From NCBI GenBank assembly GCA_021325275.1, contig JAJPHL010000005.1:1-64000 (forward strand): a stretch of DNA of 64,000 nucleotides. Direction: 5' to 3'. The DNA comes from Terriglobia bacterium (GTDB lineage: Bacteria > Acidobacteriota > Terriglobia > JAJPHL01). Below, piece by piece: positions 52,708-60,606 of the stretch. The notes below the pieces were generated by a model that worked only from the letters and a program-made list of their open reading frames with translations, did no database searches and was not told where the DNA came from. The first letter of the stretch is position 1, and each line of letters opens with the position of its first letter. The position numbers were made by a program, and so were the translations under genes.

Positions 52708-54528
52708 ATGACATTGCGAGCGTCTTTTCTTGGGGTCATTTTCTGTGTTGTCGCCGCGGCTTCCGCTGCGGACTTTGGAGCGATCACCGGCGTCGTGAAA
52801 GACGCGGGCGGCGCGCCGCTGGCCGGAATCACCATCACGGCCGGCCGCCTCGACGGCAACGCGATACGAAGCACCGTTTCCAACAGCGAAGGCGTGTACT
52901 CGTTTTCCGATGTCGCGCCCGGAACGTGGTCGATCGTCGCGCAGCCCGATGGTCAGCCGGATTTCACGCACGCGCCGATCGCCGTCGCGGCGGGACGCGG
53001 CAGCCGCGCGGATCTCGTGTTGCCCGCGGCGATTCCGTCGTGTTGCGGACCGAGCGCGGAATCTCCGGGTGATGCGGGCGGTGGGTACGCCCCGCAGAGT
53101 CGCACTCCGCAGCCCAAGCCCACGCCTGTCGCGCCGCCCGAGCACGTGATTCCGGAGGCGTTGCAAGCGCCCGCGCCTGCGGCGAGTCCCGATAACTTCA
53201 CGCCGTTTTCGTTCGGCGATTTCACGTGGCTCAACGGCACGCCGCGCAACAAGGACACGGTGCTCGATACGAGGTTCTTCACGCCGGAAGTCCGCGTCGA
53301 TATTCACTACATGTCCGACTTCAATCAGCCGCGCGATCACAGCATGGGCGGATCGACGGAAAGCTTTCGCTCCGGCGAAGTGCAGCTTGAGCAAATCAGC
53401 GTGGGCGGCGATTTTCACTGGGACAATGTCCGCGCACGCATCTTGACAATGGGCGGACTATTCGCCGTCACCACGCCGCGCAACGATCCCAGCCCCGGCG
53501 TGGGCCAGTGGGATGTGCGTGGCGCGTACAAGTATTTCTCGGAAGCCAACGCCGGATATCACTTCAACGTGAATCACGGCTTGAACGTGGACGCCGGGAT
53601 TTTCGTCTCGTACATCGGCTTGTTCAGCTACTACAATTTCGACAACTGGGCGTACCAGCCGTCGTTTGTTTCGTCGAACACTCCGTGGTTCTTCAACGGC
53701 GTGCGCATCCAGTGGTTCCCCACCAACAAACTGAAGATCGAGCCGTGGATCATCAACGGCTGGCAATCCTACAATCGCACCAACGGCCATCACGGATTCG
53801 GCGGACAGATTCTGTATCGCCCGACCGAATGGCTCTCGATGGTCTTCAACAATTACGGCAATGGCACCGACACGTTGGGCGTGCCGAATCGGGTGCGGCT
53901 TCACACTGACGACAGCGTCGAAGTGCGTTACTACAACAATCCCGGAAACCTGGGAATTTCCAAGATGGCGTTTTCGCTCACCGGCGACGCCGGCTGCGAA
54001 TACGGCAAAGGCAGCGGCGTGAGCTGCACGGGCAACGGCGCGCCGAAGCAAGCGTTTCTGGGAGTCATGGCGTACAACCGCATGTGGTTCCACAAAGATC
54101 TCTATGCCGTCACGATCGGCGGCGGAAAAATGAATAATGCCGGACGTTATCTCACGCTGCTGCCGCCGATCAATGGCGCCGACGCGATTTCCGGATCGCC
54201 TTACTTCACCGAAAATCCCGGCGACAAGGCGCACATGTGGGACACCAACATCAACTTGCAGTACATGCCGCGCCAGTACATCACGTGGTGGACGGAGCTG
54301 GGATACCGTCACTCGGACGTGCCGTATTGGACGGGGCGCGGAGGAATCACGCCGCCGGGCGGCAACAACGGCGCTCCGACGCAGTACGCGTGCACGAGCG
54401 GCGCGGCGTCCGGCACGAGCGATCTGACCACGGCGATCGCCAACTGCGGAGGCGCCGGCAACGTTTGGTTCCCGGACTTGCGCCGCGGACAACTGGTGTT
54501 CAGCTTGGGCGTGATGGTGAAGTTTTAA
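52708..54528 (+). CDS. Outer-membrane beta-barrel protein (porin-like) with N-terminal carboxypeptidase-regulatory domain
   Basis: A 606-residue exported protein. Signal peptide MTLRASFLGVIFCVVAAASAA, then a CarboxypepD_reg-like domain (AITGVVKDAGGAPLAGITITAGRLDG..SNSEGVYSFSDVAPGTWSI, residues about 24-110), a Pro-rich linker, and a barrel from about residue 170. The barrel has DFTWLNGTPRNKDTVLDTRFFTPEVRVDIHYMSDFNQP, typical of BBP2/OmpL-like porins, and ends in a strand with terminal Phe (FSLGVMVKF). Likely a solute channel; solute unknown. A CGAGGA Shine-Dalgarno is close to the ATG. Confidence 0.82.
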   Translation: MTLRASFLGVIFCVVAAASAADFGAITGVVKDAGGAPLAGITITAGRLDGNAIRSTVSNSEGVYSFSDVAPGTWSIVAQPDGQPDFTHAPIAVAAGRGSRADLVLPAAIPSCCGPSAESPGDAGGGYAPQSRTPQPKPTPVAPPEHVIPEALQAPAPAASPDNFTPFSFGDFTWLNGTPRNKDTVLDTRFFTPEVRVDIHYMSDFNQPRDHSMGGSTESFRSGEVQLEQISVGGDFHWDNVRARILTMGGLFAVTTPRNDPSPGVGQWDVRGAYKYFSEANAGYHFNVNHGLNVDAGIFVSYIGLFSYYNFDNWAYQPSFVSSNTPWFFNGVRIQWFPTNKLKIEPWIINGWQSYNRTNGHHGFGGQILYRPTEWLSMVFNNYGNGTDTLGVPNRVRLHTDDSVEVRYYNNPGNLGISKMAFSLTGDAGCEYGKGSGVSCTGNGAPKQAFLGVMAYNRMWFHKDLYAVTIGGGKMNNAGRYLTLLPPINGADAISGSPYFTENPGDKAHMWDTNINLQYMPRQYITWWTELGYRHSDVPYWTGRGGITPPGGNNGAPTQYACTSGAASGTSDLTTAIANCGGAGNVWFPDLRRGQLVFSLGVMVKF

Positions 54529-54533
54529 CGCCC

Positions 54534-55673
54534 TTACGCGGCCTTCGCGACGATCTTGCCGATCTCGCCGACCACGCTGACCACTTCTACGTCGGTGTTG
54601 TAGAAATGCGGCGACACGCGCACGCCGGCGTTCGGCCGGTAGTCGACCATGAACTTGCGGCGGATCAGTTCCTGGCACACTTGATAGCCGTTCGGCACGT
54701 TGATCGCAACCGTTCCGGCACGCTCGGCAGGATTTCGCGGCGCGGTGACGGGAAATCCGCGATCGAGCGCGGCTTCGAGCAGCAGCGCCGTCTGCCGCAT
54801 CGACTTGCGGCGAATGTTTTCCACGCCTACTTCGCCGATAATCTTCAGTCCTGGGATCGCCGCGAAGATCGCGGGGATCTGCGGTGTGCCGTTCAGATAG
54901 CGAAACGAGTCGCCTGTTAAATCTTGCGTCGCTTCGAATTGAAACGGACGCCGATGGCCCATCCATCCGGTGAGTCGCGGCGCAAGTTTCTCGCGGAGAT
55001 CCGGGCGCACGTACAAGTACGACACTCCGGGTCCGCCACACAACCATTTCAGGACGCCGCCGACGCAGAAGTCAGCGTTGAGTTCTTTCAAGTTGATCGG
55101 GATCGTGCCGGCGGCTTGGAAAGAATCGAGAATCACCGTGGCGCCGACGGAATGCGCGTGCTTGATGATCGCGGCGGCGTCCTGGATGAACGCGCTGCGG
55201 AACAGCACGTGGCTCATCGGGACGAGCAATGTGCGTTCGTCGATCGCGGCGAGCGTGCGTTCCAGCGGAACCGTGACGCCGTCCGAGGGAACGATCACAA
55301 TCTCCACGCCTTTCTGCGCCTGCCAAAAATATTTCACCGACGGAAACTCCATGTCGGAAAAAACCACGCGATTTCGCGGCGGCTGGAAATCGAAGCACGA
55401 CGCGATGATGGCCTGCGTGATGGTGACGTTTTGGTGCAGCGAGATTTCGCGCGAGCCGCAGCCGAGGATCGGCGCCAACAGATCACCGGCGCTCACCGGC
55501 ATGTCCCACCACTCTTCCCATGCGGTGACGCCACGCGTCGCCCACATGTCGGCGTAGGACGCGAGCGAGTCGGCGACGGCGCGCGGCATCGCGCCGAGCG
55601 AGTTGCTGATCAAATACGTCGAAGTTTCCAGGATCGGGAATTCTTTCCGCCAGCCCAAGAGTTCATCGTGCAT
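54534..55673 (-). CDS. PLP-dependent aminotransferase class V (kynureninase-like)
   Basis: A 379-residue fold-type I enzyme. YLISNSLGAMPRAVADSLASYADMW is the kynureninase-like start, LHQNVTITQAIIAS a cofactor-binding loop, VILDSFQAAGTIPINLKELNADFCVGGVLKWLCGGPGVSYLYVRPDL contains the PLP-pyridine Asp and the Schiff-base Lys (LKW). The end, VDYRPNAGVRVSPHFYNTDVEV, matches the kynureninase substrate-binding tail. True kynureninase activity is possible, but no other tryptophan-degradation gene is near. TATGAT ends 6 nt before the ATG. Confidence 0.83.
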   Translation of the reverse strand: MHDELLGWRKEFPILETSTYLISNSLGAMPRAVADSLASYADMWATRGVTAWEEWWDMPVSAGDLLAPILGCGSREISLHQNVTITQAIIASCFDFQPPRNRVVFSDMEFPSVKYFWQAQKGVEIVIVPSDGVTVPLERTLAAIDERTLLVPMSHVLFRSAFIQDAAAIIKHAHSVGATVILDSFQAAGTIPINLKELNADFCVGGVLKWLCGGPGVSYLYVRPDLREKLAPRLTGWMGHRRPFQFEATQDLTGDSFRYLNGTPQIPAIFAAIPGLKIIGEVGVENIRRKSMRQTALLLEAALDRGFPVTAPRNPAERAGTVAINVPNGYQVCQELIRRKFMVDYRPNAGVRVSPHFYNTDVEVVSVVGEIGKIVAKAA

Positions 55674-55679
55674 TCGAAA

Positions 55680-55685
55680 ATCATA
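55680..55685 (-). promoter_or_regulatory. -10 hexamer (TATGAT) of the kynureninase-like gene
   Basis: On the minus strand TATGAT ends exactly 6 nt (TTTCGA) before the ATG at 55673, without a Shine-Dalgarno. Confidence 0.45.
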
Positions 55686-55708
55686 CCGCAGAACACTCGG
55701 AGAGATTT

Positions 55709-55796
55709 AACACAGAGATCACAGAGGACCAAAGAGCACAGAGAAACCCAAGAAGGGTTCTTGCCCTTCTCTGTGTCCTCCGTGATCTCTGTGTCA
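55709..55796. repeat. Hairpin repeat with CACAGAG units
   Basis: Arms about 55709-55745 (AACACAGAGATCACAGAGG..) and 55768-55796 (CTCTGTGTCCTCCGTGATCTCTGTGTC) are complementary with a few mismatches. The right end overlaps the stop codon of the GNAT gene (minus strand). Same unit family as 4880-4979 and 52477-52625. Confidence 0.75.
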
Positions 55797-56300
55797 AGAT
55801 TCTTTGGGCGAGAATACAACATGCGTCACACCTTGCTGGACCTTGCTCAGCTTGATCAAAGTTTCCTTTTCGAGCAAGTGCAACATGCGGTGGTTCTCCG
55901 AAAGAATATCCGCGCAAAATTCCGCAATGCCATTTTCGCGGCCCGCTTCCATGATCGCGTGAAAAAGCACGCGGCCGATTCCGCGATTCTGATACTCGTC
56001 GGCCACCAGCACGGCGATCTCGGCTTGCGCGGGATTCTCGCCTGGCTCGTAACGGGCAATTCCCGCGGGCTGATGCGAAATTCCCTTGGAAATTTCCGCG
56101 ACCAACGCTTGCCGGTGCACGTGATCGACGTTGGCGAAGTGCTCCGCCATCGGCCGCGGCAGGTCGGACATGAAAGTGAAGAAGCGCTGGTAGATTGTCT
56201 CGCGGCTAAGACGGTGGAAAGCCGGAATCATCCAGCGAACGTCTGACGTGCGGATCGGACGAATGCGGACGGGCGTACCGTCGGGGAGCGCGGTTTCCAC
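55794..56300 (-). CDS. GNAT-family N-acetyltransferase
   Basis: A 168-residue GNAT protein: VRIRPIRTSDVRWMIPAFHRLSRETIYQRFFTFMSDLP resembles the N-terminus of Pat-type GNATs. AEIAVLVADEYQNRGIGRVLFHAIMEAGRENGIAEFCADIL carries the Q/RxxGIG acetyl-CoA loop. The C-terminal ILSENHRMLHLLEKE segment is also typical. The start is GTG, directly adjoining the cpaF-like stop (TAAGTG), so it is translationally linked to that ATPase. Substrate unknown. Confidence 0.85.
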   Translation of the reverse strand: METALPDGTPVRIRPIRTSDVRWMIPAFHRLSRETIYQRFFTFMSDLPRPMAEHFANVDHVHRQALVAEISKGISHQPAGIARYEPGENPAQAEIAVLVADEYQNRGIGRVLFHAIMEAGRENGIAEFCADILSENHRMLHLLEKETLIKLSKVQQGVTHVVFSPKES

Positions 56301-57620
56301 TTAGGCCACCACGGTGTTTTCTTCAAACAATCTTGGTGTGAGACGAATGCCCTGCAACCGCAGTCGCTCGAGGAAGCGCGGCGCTTGATTCACGCCGCGA
56401 AAGCGTCCCTGCACGCGTCCGTTTTCGCCGACGCCGGTGCGTTCGAAAATGAAAACCGGTTGGAGTTGAATGTCCATGCCGGCGAGTCCGATCACTTCGG
56501 AAACCTCGATCACTTTCCTACTGCCGTCGGAGAGTCGCGCGGTTTGCACGATCAAGTTGATGTTCGAGGCCATCTGCTGGCGAATGAAGCGCGGCGGCAA
56601 ATCGAGCTTGGCCATCATCACCATCGTCTCCATGCGCGAGAACGCGTCGCCGGGCGAGTTCGCGTGGATCGTGGTCATCGAGCCTTCCACACCCGTGGAC
56701 ATCGCTTGCAACATGTCCAGCGCTTCGGCGCCGCGCGCTTCGCCGAGCAGAATGCGGTCGGGACGCATGCGCAACGCGGTGGCGAGCAGTTGGCGTTGGC
56801 TGACCAAGCCGCGCCCTTCGATGTTCGCGGGACGCGTTTCGAAGCGCACCACGTCGGGCACCTGCAATTGCAGCTCGGCTGTATCTTCAATCGTGATGAC
56901 GCGCTCGTGCTCCGGCAGGAAGCGCGAGAGCGCGTTGAGAAACGTGGTTTTCCCCGAGCCGGTTCCACCGGACACGACAATGTTCAATCGGCCCTCGACA
57001 CACGCACCGAGAACTTCGAGCATTCCCTTGGTGAGTGTTTGAGTACGGATCATGTCATCGTTTGACACAACCTTCCGGCCAAAGCGCCGAATCGACACGC
57101 TGGGGCCGTCGATGGCCAGCGGCGGAATGATGGCGTTTACGCGCGAACCGTCGGCGAGCCGCGCGTCGACCAGCGGGACGCTTTCGTCGATGCGTCGCCC
57201 GACGCTGGACACGATTTTCTCGATGATATGCAGCAGGTGTTTGTTGTCGGCGAAGCGGACTTTCGTTTCTTCGAGCTTGCCGCCCCGCTCCACGAAAACT
57301 TGCTGGCAGCCGTTGACCAGAATGTCGGAGATCGTCGGGTCTTTCAGAAGCGGCTCGAGCGGCCCGAGTCCGAAAACTTCGTCGAGGATTTCTTCCACTA
57401 GGCGATCGCGCTCGCCGAGCGTAATCGGCAGGCTCTCGTCGGCCACCAGCCGCTCGACAAGCGCGGCGACCTCGCCGCGCAAACCGTCGCGCGAAATGCG
57501 TTTCAGGGCGTCGACGCTGAGGCGTAGGAGCAATCGCTGATGCGTTAGCGTCTTTAGCTCGAAGAGCCGATCGACGGAAGGGCCGGAGAGCGATCGGCGC
57601 GGAGTGGGCGGAGAAGTCAC
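56301..57620 (-). CDS. cpaF: CpaF/TadA-family secretion ATPase
   Basis: A 439-residue type II/IV secretion ATPase. DEVFGLGPLEPLLKDPTISDILVNG is the CpaF N-terminal domain, Walker A is VVSGGTGSGKTTFLNAL, the Asp box RVITIEDTAELQLQVPDVVRFETRPAN, Walker B RPDRILLGEARGAEALDMLQAMSTGVEGSMTTIHANSP. It normally powers a Tad pilus or related secretion. No TadB/C, RcpA, prepilin or prepilin peptidase gene is within the window, so it is an apparent orphan here. GTG start with TAGAAT exactly 6 nt upstream, overlapping the end of the GT2 gene. Confidence 0.92.
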   Translation of the reverse strand: MTSPPTPRRSLSGPSVDRLFELKTLTHQRLLLRLSVDALKRISRDGLRGEVAALVERLVADESLPITLGERDRLVEEILDEVFGLGPLEPLLKDPTISDILVNGCQQVFVERGGKLEETKVRFADNKHLLHIIEKIVSSVGRRIDESVPLVDARLADGSRVNAIIPPLAIDGPSVSIRRFGRKVVSNDDMIRTQTLTKGMLEVLGACVEGRLNIVVSGGTGSGKTTFLNALSRFLPEHERVITIEDTAELQLQVPDVVRFETRPANIEGRGLVSQRQLLATALRMRPDRILLGEARGAEALDMLQAMSTGVEGSMTTIHANSPGDAFSRMETMVMMAKLDLPPRFIRQQMASNINLIVQTARLSDGSRKVIEVSEVIGLAGMDIQLQPVFIFERTGVGENGRVQGRFRGVNQAPRFLERLRLQGIRLTPRLFEENTVVA

Positions 57621-57624
57621 GCGG

Positions 57625-59280
57625 TTATTCTACAACCGCGGTGTCGATCGGGGCCAGTTCTTCGGTGTTAGAAGCCGGCCGGCGGAAAATGTTGGCGAGA
57701 TTCTCAAGCGGCGCCTGGAACATCGACATGAAGCCGATGTAGTAGTAGCCGAGCACGAAGATCGCCAGGAATGGCACCGTGGCGAAGTTGCGGCTCTCAA
57801 TGCCGTAGGCGACCGTGCCCAGGAAAAACGTTCCGATCGCCAGTTCCACAAGCGGTGTCCAGCCGGCCGAGCGGCGATACGCCTTCGGGCGAATCGTTCT
57901 CTTTTTGCTGCCGTCCAATTTGTATTTCGCGGTGCGCAGAAACGCCGAGTGCACGCCGAACAGCGCTTCGAACACGGCGCGCGAGTTGCTCACGCCGATG
58001 CCGATGCCCACGGCCATCAGGAACGGCAGATACTTGAACGTGTTCATCCATGTCTTGGGCCGCAACTCTCGTTGCGACGTGAGATAAAACGAGGAAATCG
58101 AAAACGTCGACGCCATGAACAGCGGCAGGTCGATGTACAACATCTGGAACCAGCCCTGATAGAAGCGCACGATCATGGCCGGCATCAGCAGCGTCGAGAG
58201 AACGATCATGAACGGATAGCTGATATTGGCCGTGAGATGGAACCACGCTTCGGCCTTCACGTGGAACGGCGCTTTCGAGCGGAACAGGCGCGGCAATATC
58301 TTCAGCGACGTTTGGATCAGCCCCTTGGCCCAGCGCGCTTGCTGTGTCTTGAACGCGTTGATCTCGACCGGCAGCTCCGACGGACACTCGACGTCGGGCA
58401 AATACAGGAAATGCCAGCCCGCCATTTGCGAGCGGTAGGAGAGATCGGTGTCTTCGGTGAGCGTGTCGTGCTGCCAGCCGCCGCCGTCTTCGATCGCCTG
58501 ACGCCGCCAGATCCCCGCCGTGCCGTTGAAGTTGAAAAAGCAATTCGCGCGGGCCCGCGCGCCGTGTTCCAGCACAAAATGCCCATCGAGCAGCGTGGAT
58601 TGCACGCGCGTGAGGAAGGAGTAATCGCGATTCAAAAACGTCCAGCGTGTTTGCAGCATTCCGATCGAGGGATCGGTGAAGTAGTGCACGGTGCGCCGCA
58701 GAAAATCCTTGGGGATGACGAAATCGGCGTCGAAGATGGCGATGAATTCGCCGCGCGCCGTGCGCAATCCCGCTTCGAGCGCGCCGGCTTTAAATCCTTT
58801 GCGATTGTCGCGATGAATGTAGACGACGGGGAACCCTTGCGCGGCGTATTTCTCCACGCAGGCGCGCGCCACGTCGACCGTTTCGTCGGTGGAGTCGTCG
58901 AGCAACTGAATGTCGAGCAACTCGAGCGGATAATCCACGTTGCACGCGCTCTCCACCAGGCGATCGACCACGTAGCGCTCGTTGTAAATCGGCAACTGAA
59001 TGGTGACGCGCGGCAATTCCGCAAATTCTTTGGCGGGTGGTCCCAGCTTATTCTTGCGATAGCGGTAATACGTGAAGACAAGCCAGTAACGATGCAATCC
59101 GTAGGCCGCGAGAATGATCAGCACCGCGAAGTAGGGGATCAACAACACGACGTCGAACGTGTTGAGGTGATAGAACGGCTTGCCTGCTTTGCCTATGACA
59201 AAGGTCTTGTCGAACAACTCAGCCACGAATCGCTTCGCGGGCGACGTGGCAAATAGCAGAAGCAGGGAGGAAAAACCCAT
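57625..59280 (-). CDS. Membrane glycosyltransferase family 2 (cellulose-synthase-like)
   Basis: A 551-residue processive-type GT2. An N-terminal helix region (VVLLIPYFAVLIILAAYGLHRYWLV) precedes the catalytic domain: TIQLPIYNERYVVDRLVES, LLDDSTDET, HRDNRKGFKAGALEAGL, the DxD-like FDADFV, LTEDTDLSYR and QxxRW as QQARWAKGL. Several C-terminal helices follow. Similar enzymes make beta-glucan or mannan-type polymers. ATG 59280 preceded by GAAGAAAG was preferred to a longer frame overlapping the divergent gene. The cpaF-like gene starts 4 bp before its stop on the same strand. Confidence 0.9.
   Translation of the reverse strand: MGFSSLLLLFATSPAKRFVAELFDKTFVIGKAGKPFYHLNTFDVVLLIPYFAVLIILAAYGLHRYWLVFTYYRYRKNKLGPPAKEFAELPRVTIQLPIYNERYVVDRLVESACNVDYPLELLDIQLLDDSTDETVDVARACVEKYAAQGFPVVYIHRDNRKGFKAGALEAGLRTARGEFIAIFDADFVIPKDFLRRTVHYFTDPSIGMLQTRWTFLNRDYSFLTRVQSTLLDGHFVLEHGARARANCFFNFNGTAGIWRRQAIEDGGGWQHDTLTEDTDLSYRSQMAGWHFLYLPDVECPSELPVEINAFKTQQARWAKGLIQTSLKILPRLFRSKAPFHVKAEAWFHLTANISYPFMIVLSTLLMPAMIVRFYQGWFQMLYIDLPLFMASTFSISSFYLTSQRELRPKTWMNTFKYLPFLMAVGIGIGVSNSRAVFEALFGVHSAFLRTAKYKLDGSKKRTIRPKAYRRSAGWTPLVELAIGTFFLGTVAYGIESRNFATVPFLAIFVLGYYYIGFMSMFQAPLENLANIFRRPASNTEELAPIDTAVVE
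57627..57632 (-). promoter_or_regulatory. -10 hexamer (TAGAAT) of the cpaF-like gene
   Basis: TAGAAT on the minus strand, inside the last codons of the GT2 gene, ends exactly 6 nt before the GTG at 57620. It would let cpaF and GNAT be transcribed apart from the glycosyltransferase. Confidence 0.45.
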
Positions 59281-59295
59281 GGTAGCTTTCTTCGA

Positions 59296-60606
59296 GTGAC
59301 CCCGTACGTAATCGCTGGACTCGCCGCCGCCGGCCTTGAGGCTATTTTCGTTGCCATGCTGCGCTTGGGCAACTTGAAGGCCCACGTGGTCGAGTTCATT
59401 GCGCTACAACTCGCAACGTCTTTATTATACCTCGCGGCTGTGTGGGCCGCCGAACGCTTTCCAACACGCGGGCGTGGGTTCTTGGCGCTGATTTTCGTCG
59501 CAGGAATGGCCTTCCGCGCGACGCTGTTTCCGCTCTATCCCTCGCTCTCCGACGATCTGTTGCGATACCGCTGGGAAGCGCGCGCACAAGCGGCGGGCGT
59601 GAACCCGTATGTGATCCGGCCCGATGCGCCGGAAGCGCAGTTTCTTCGTGATGAGACCTGGCCCGCCGTGAACGGCAAGGAATTCACGACGGCGTACGGT
59701 CCGCTGACGGAGTTGGTTTTGCGCGCCGCTTGGATGATCGCGGAGCGTGGCGACGGCGTCTGGAGCGTCCTGCTGATGAAGCTGCCGGCGCTGGCATTCG
59801 ATCTGGGCTGTGCGGTCCTGCTGGCGATTTTGCTGGCGCGCCTGCGGATTCCGGTGTCGCGCGTGATGATTTACTACTGGTGTCCCGTGACGATCGTGGA
59901 ATTTGCGGCCAGCGGTCACAACGATTCGATCGCGGTGTTTTTTCTGCTCGCCGCGTTGGTGCTCGCCGAATGTTCGCGGCCGCCGATGGCGCTCGCGGCG
60001 CTGGCGGCGTCGGCGCTGGCGAAGGTTTTTGCGGTGTTTCTTGCGCCGGTGCTGATGGTCCGCGAGTGGCGCTGCTTTACGAGTCGCGCAGGACGAGCTT
60101 TGCTATGGCCCGTGGCGCTGACGGCAGTTGTGGCGTGGCCCTTTCGCTCGAACATTCCAAGATTCACGTTGGCACTGGCGATCGGCAGCGGACATTGGCG
60201 CAACAACGACAGCTTGTTCGGCATCGTCGCGGGCGTCACGGGATCGCTCTCGGCCGCGTCGGGGATCTACATGGCTGCGGTCGCCGGAACGTCGGCGATC
60301 CTGGCGTGGCGGCGCGTTCCGCTCACGCGCGCCGCGTTTATTCTGCTCGGCGTGATTCTCGCCGGAGCCGCCAATTGTTTTCCGTGGTATCTCACGTGGA
60401 TTCTTCCGCTGCTGGCGATTTTTCCGAATCCCGCATGGCTGCTGTTGACGGCACTCTCCACGCTTGCCTACCAAGTGCTGATCGGATACGGCACGCTGGG
60501 AATCTGGCGGGACTCCGATTTTCTCCGCGCGCTTGAATATGTTCCGTTCTACGCGCTTTTGATGGGAACATATTTCGTGAATCGCATGAGGACGGCGAAG
60601 AAATGA
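59296..60606 (+). CDS. GT87-like polyprenyl-phosphate mannosyltransferase family membrane protein
   Basis: A 436-residue protein with about 10-11 transmembrane helices. FPLYPSLSDDLLRYRWEARAQAAGVNPYVIRPDAP (first-loop Asp pair) and TAYGPLTELVLRAAW match GT-C/DUF2029-like transferases; AASGHNDSIAVFFLLAALVL and NCFPWYLTWILPLLAIFPN are further typical loops. It likely transfers hexose from a polyprenyl phosphate in the periplasm. The start is GTG 59296, 15 bp from the divergent GT2 start. It overlaps the next gene by ATGA. Confidence 0.78.
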   Translation: MTPYVIAGLAAAGLEAIFVAMLRLGNLKAHVVEFIALQLATSLLYLAAVWAAERFPTRGRGFLALIFVAGMAFRATLFPLYPSLSDDLLRYRWEARAQAAGVNPYVIRPDAPEAQFLRDETWPAVNGKEFTTAYGPLTELVLRAAWMIAERGDGVWSVLLMKLPALAFDLGCAVLLAILLARLRIPVSRVMIYYWCPVTIVEFAASGHNDSIAVFFLLAALVLAECSRPPMALAALAASALAKVFAVFLAPVLMVREWRCFTSRAGRALLWPVALTAVVAWPFRSNIPRFTLALAIGSGHWRNNDSLFGIVAGVTGSLSAASGIYMAAVAGTSAILAWRRVPLTRAAFILLGVILAGAANCFPWYLTWILPLLAIFPNPAWLLLTALSTLAYQVLIGYGTLGIWRDSDFLRALEYVPFYALLMGTYFVNRMRTAKK

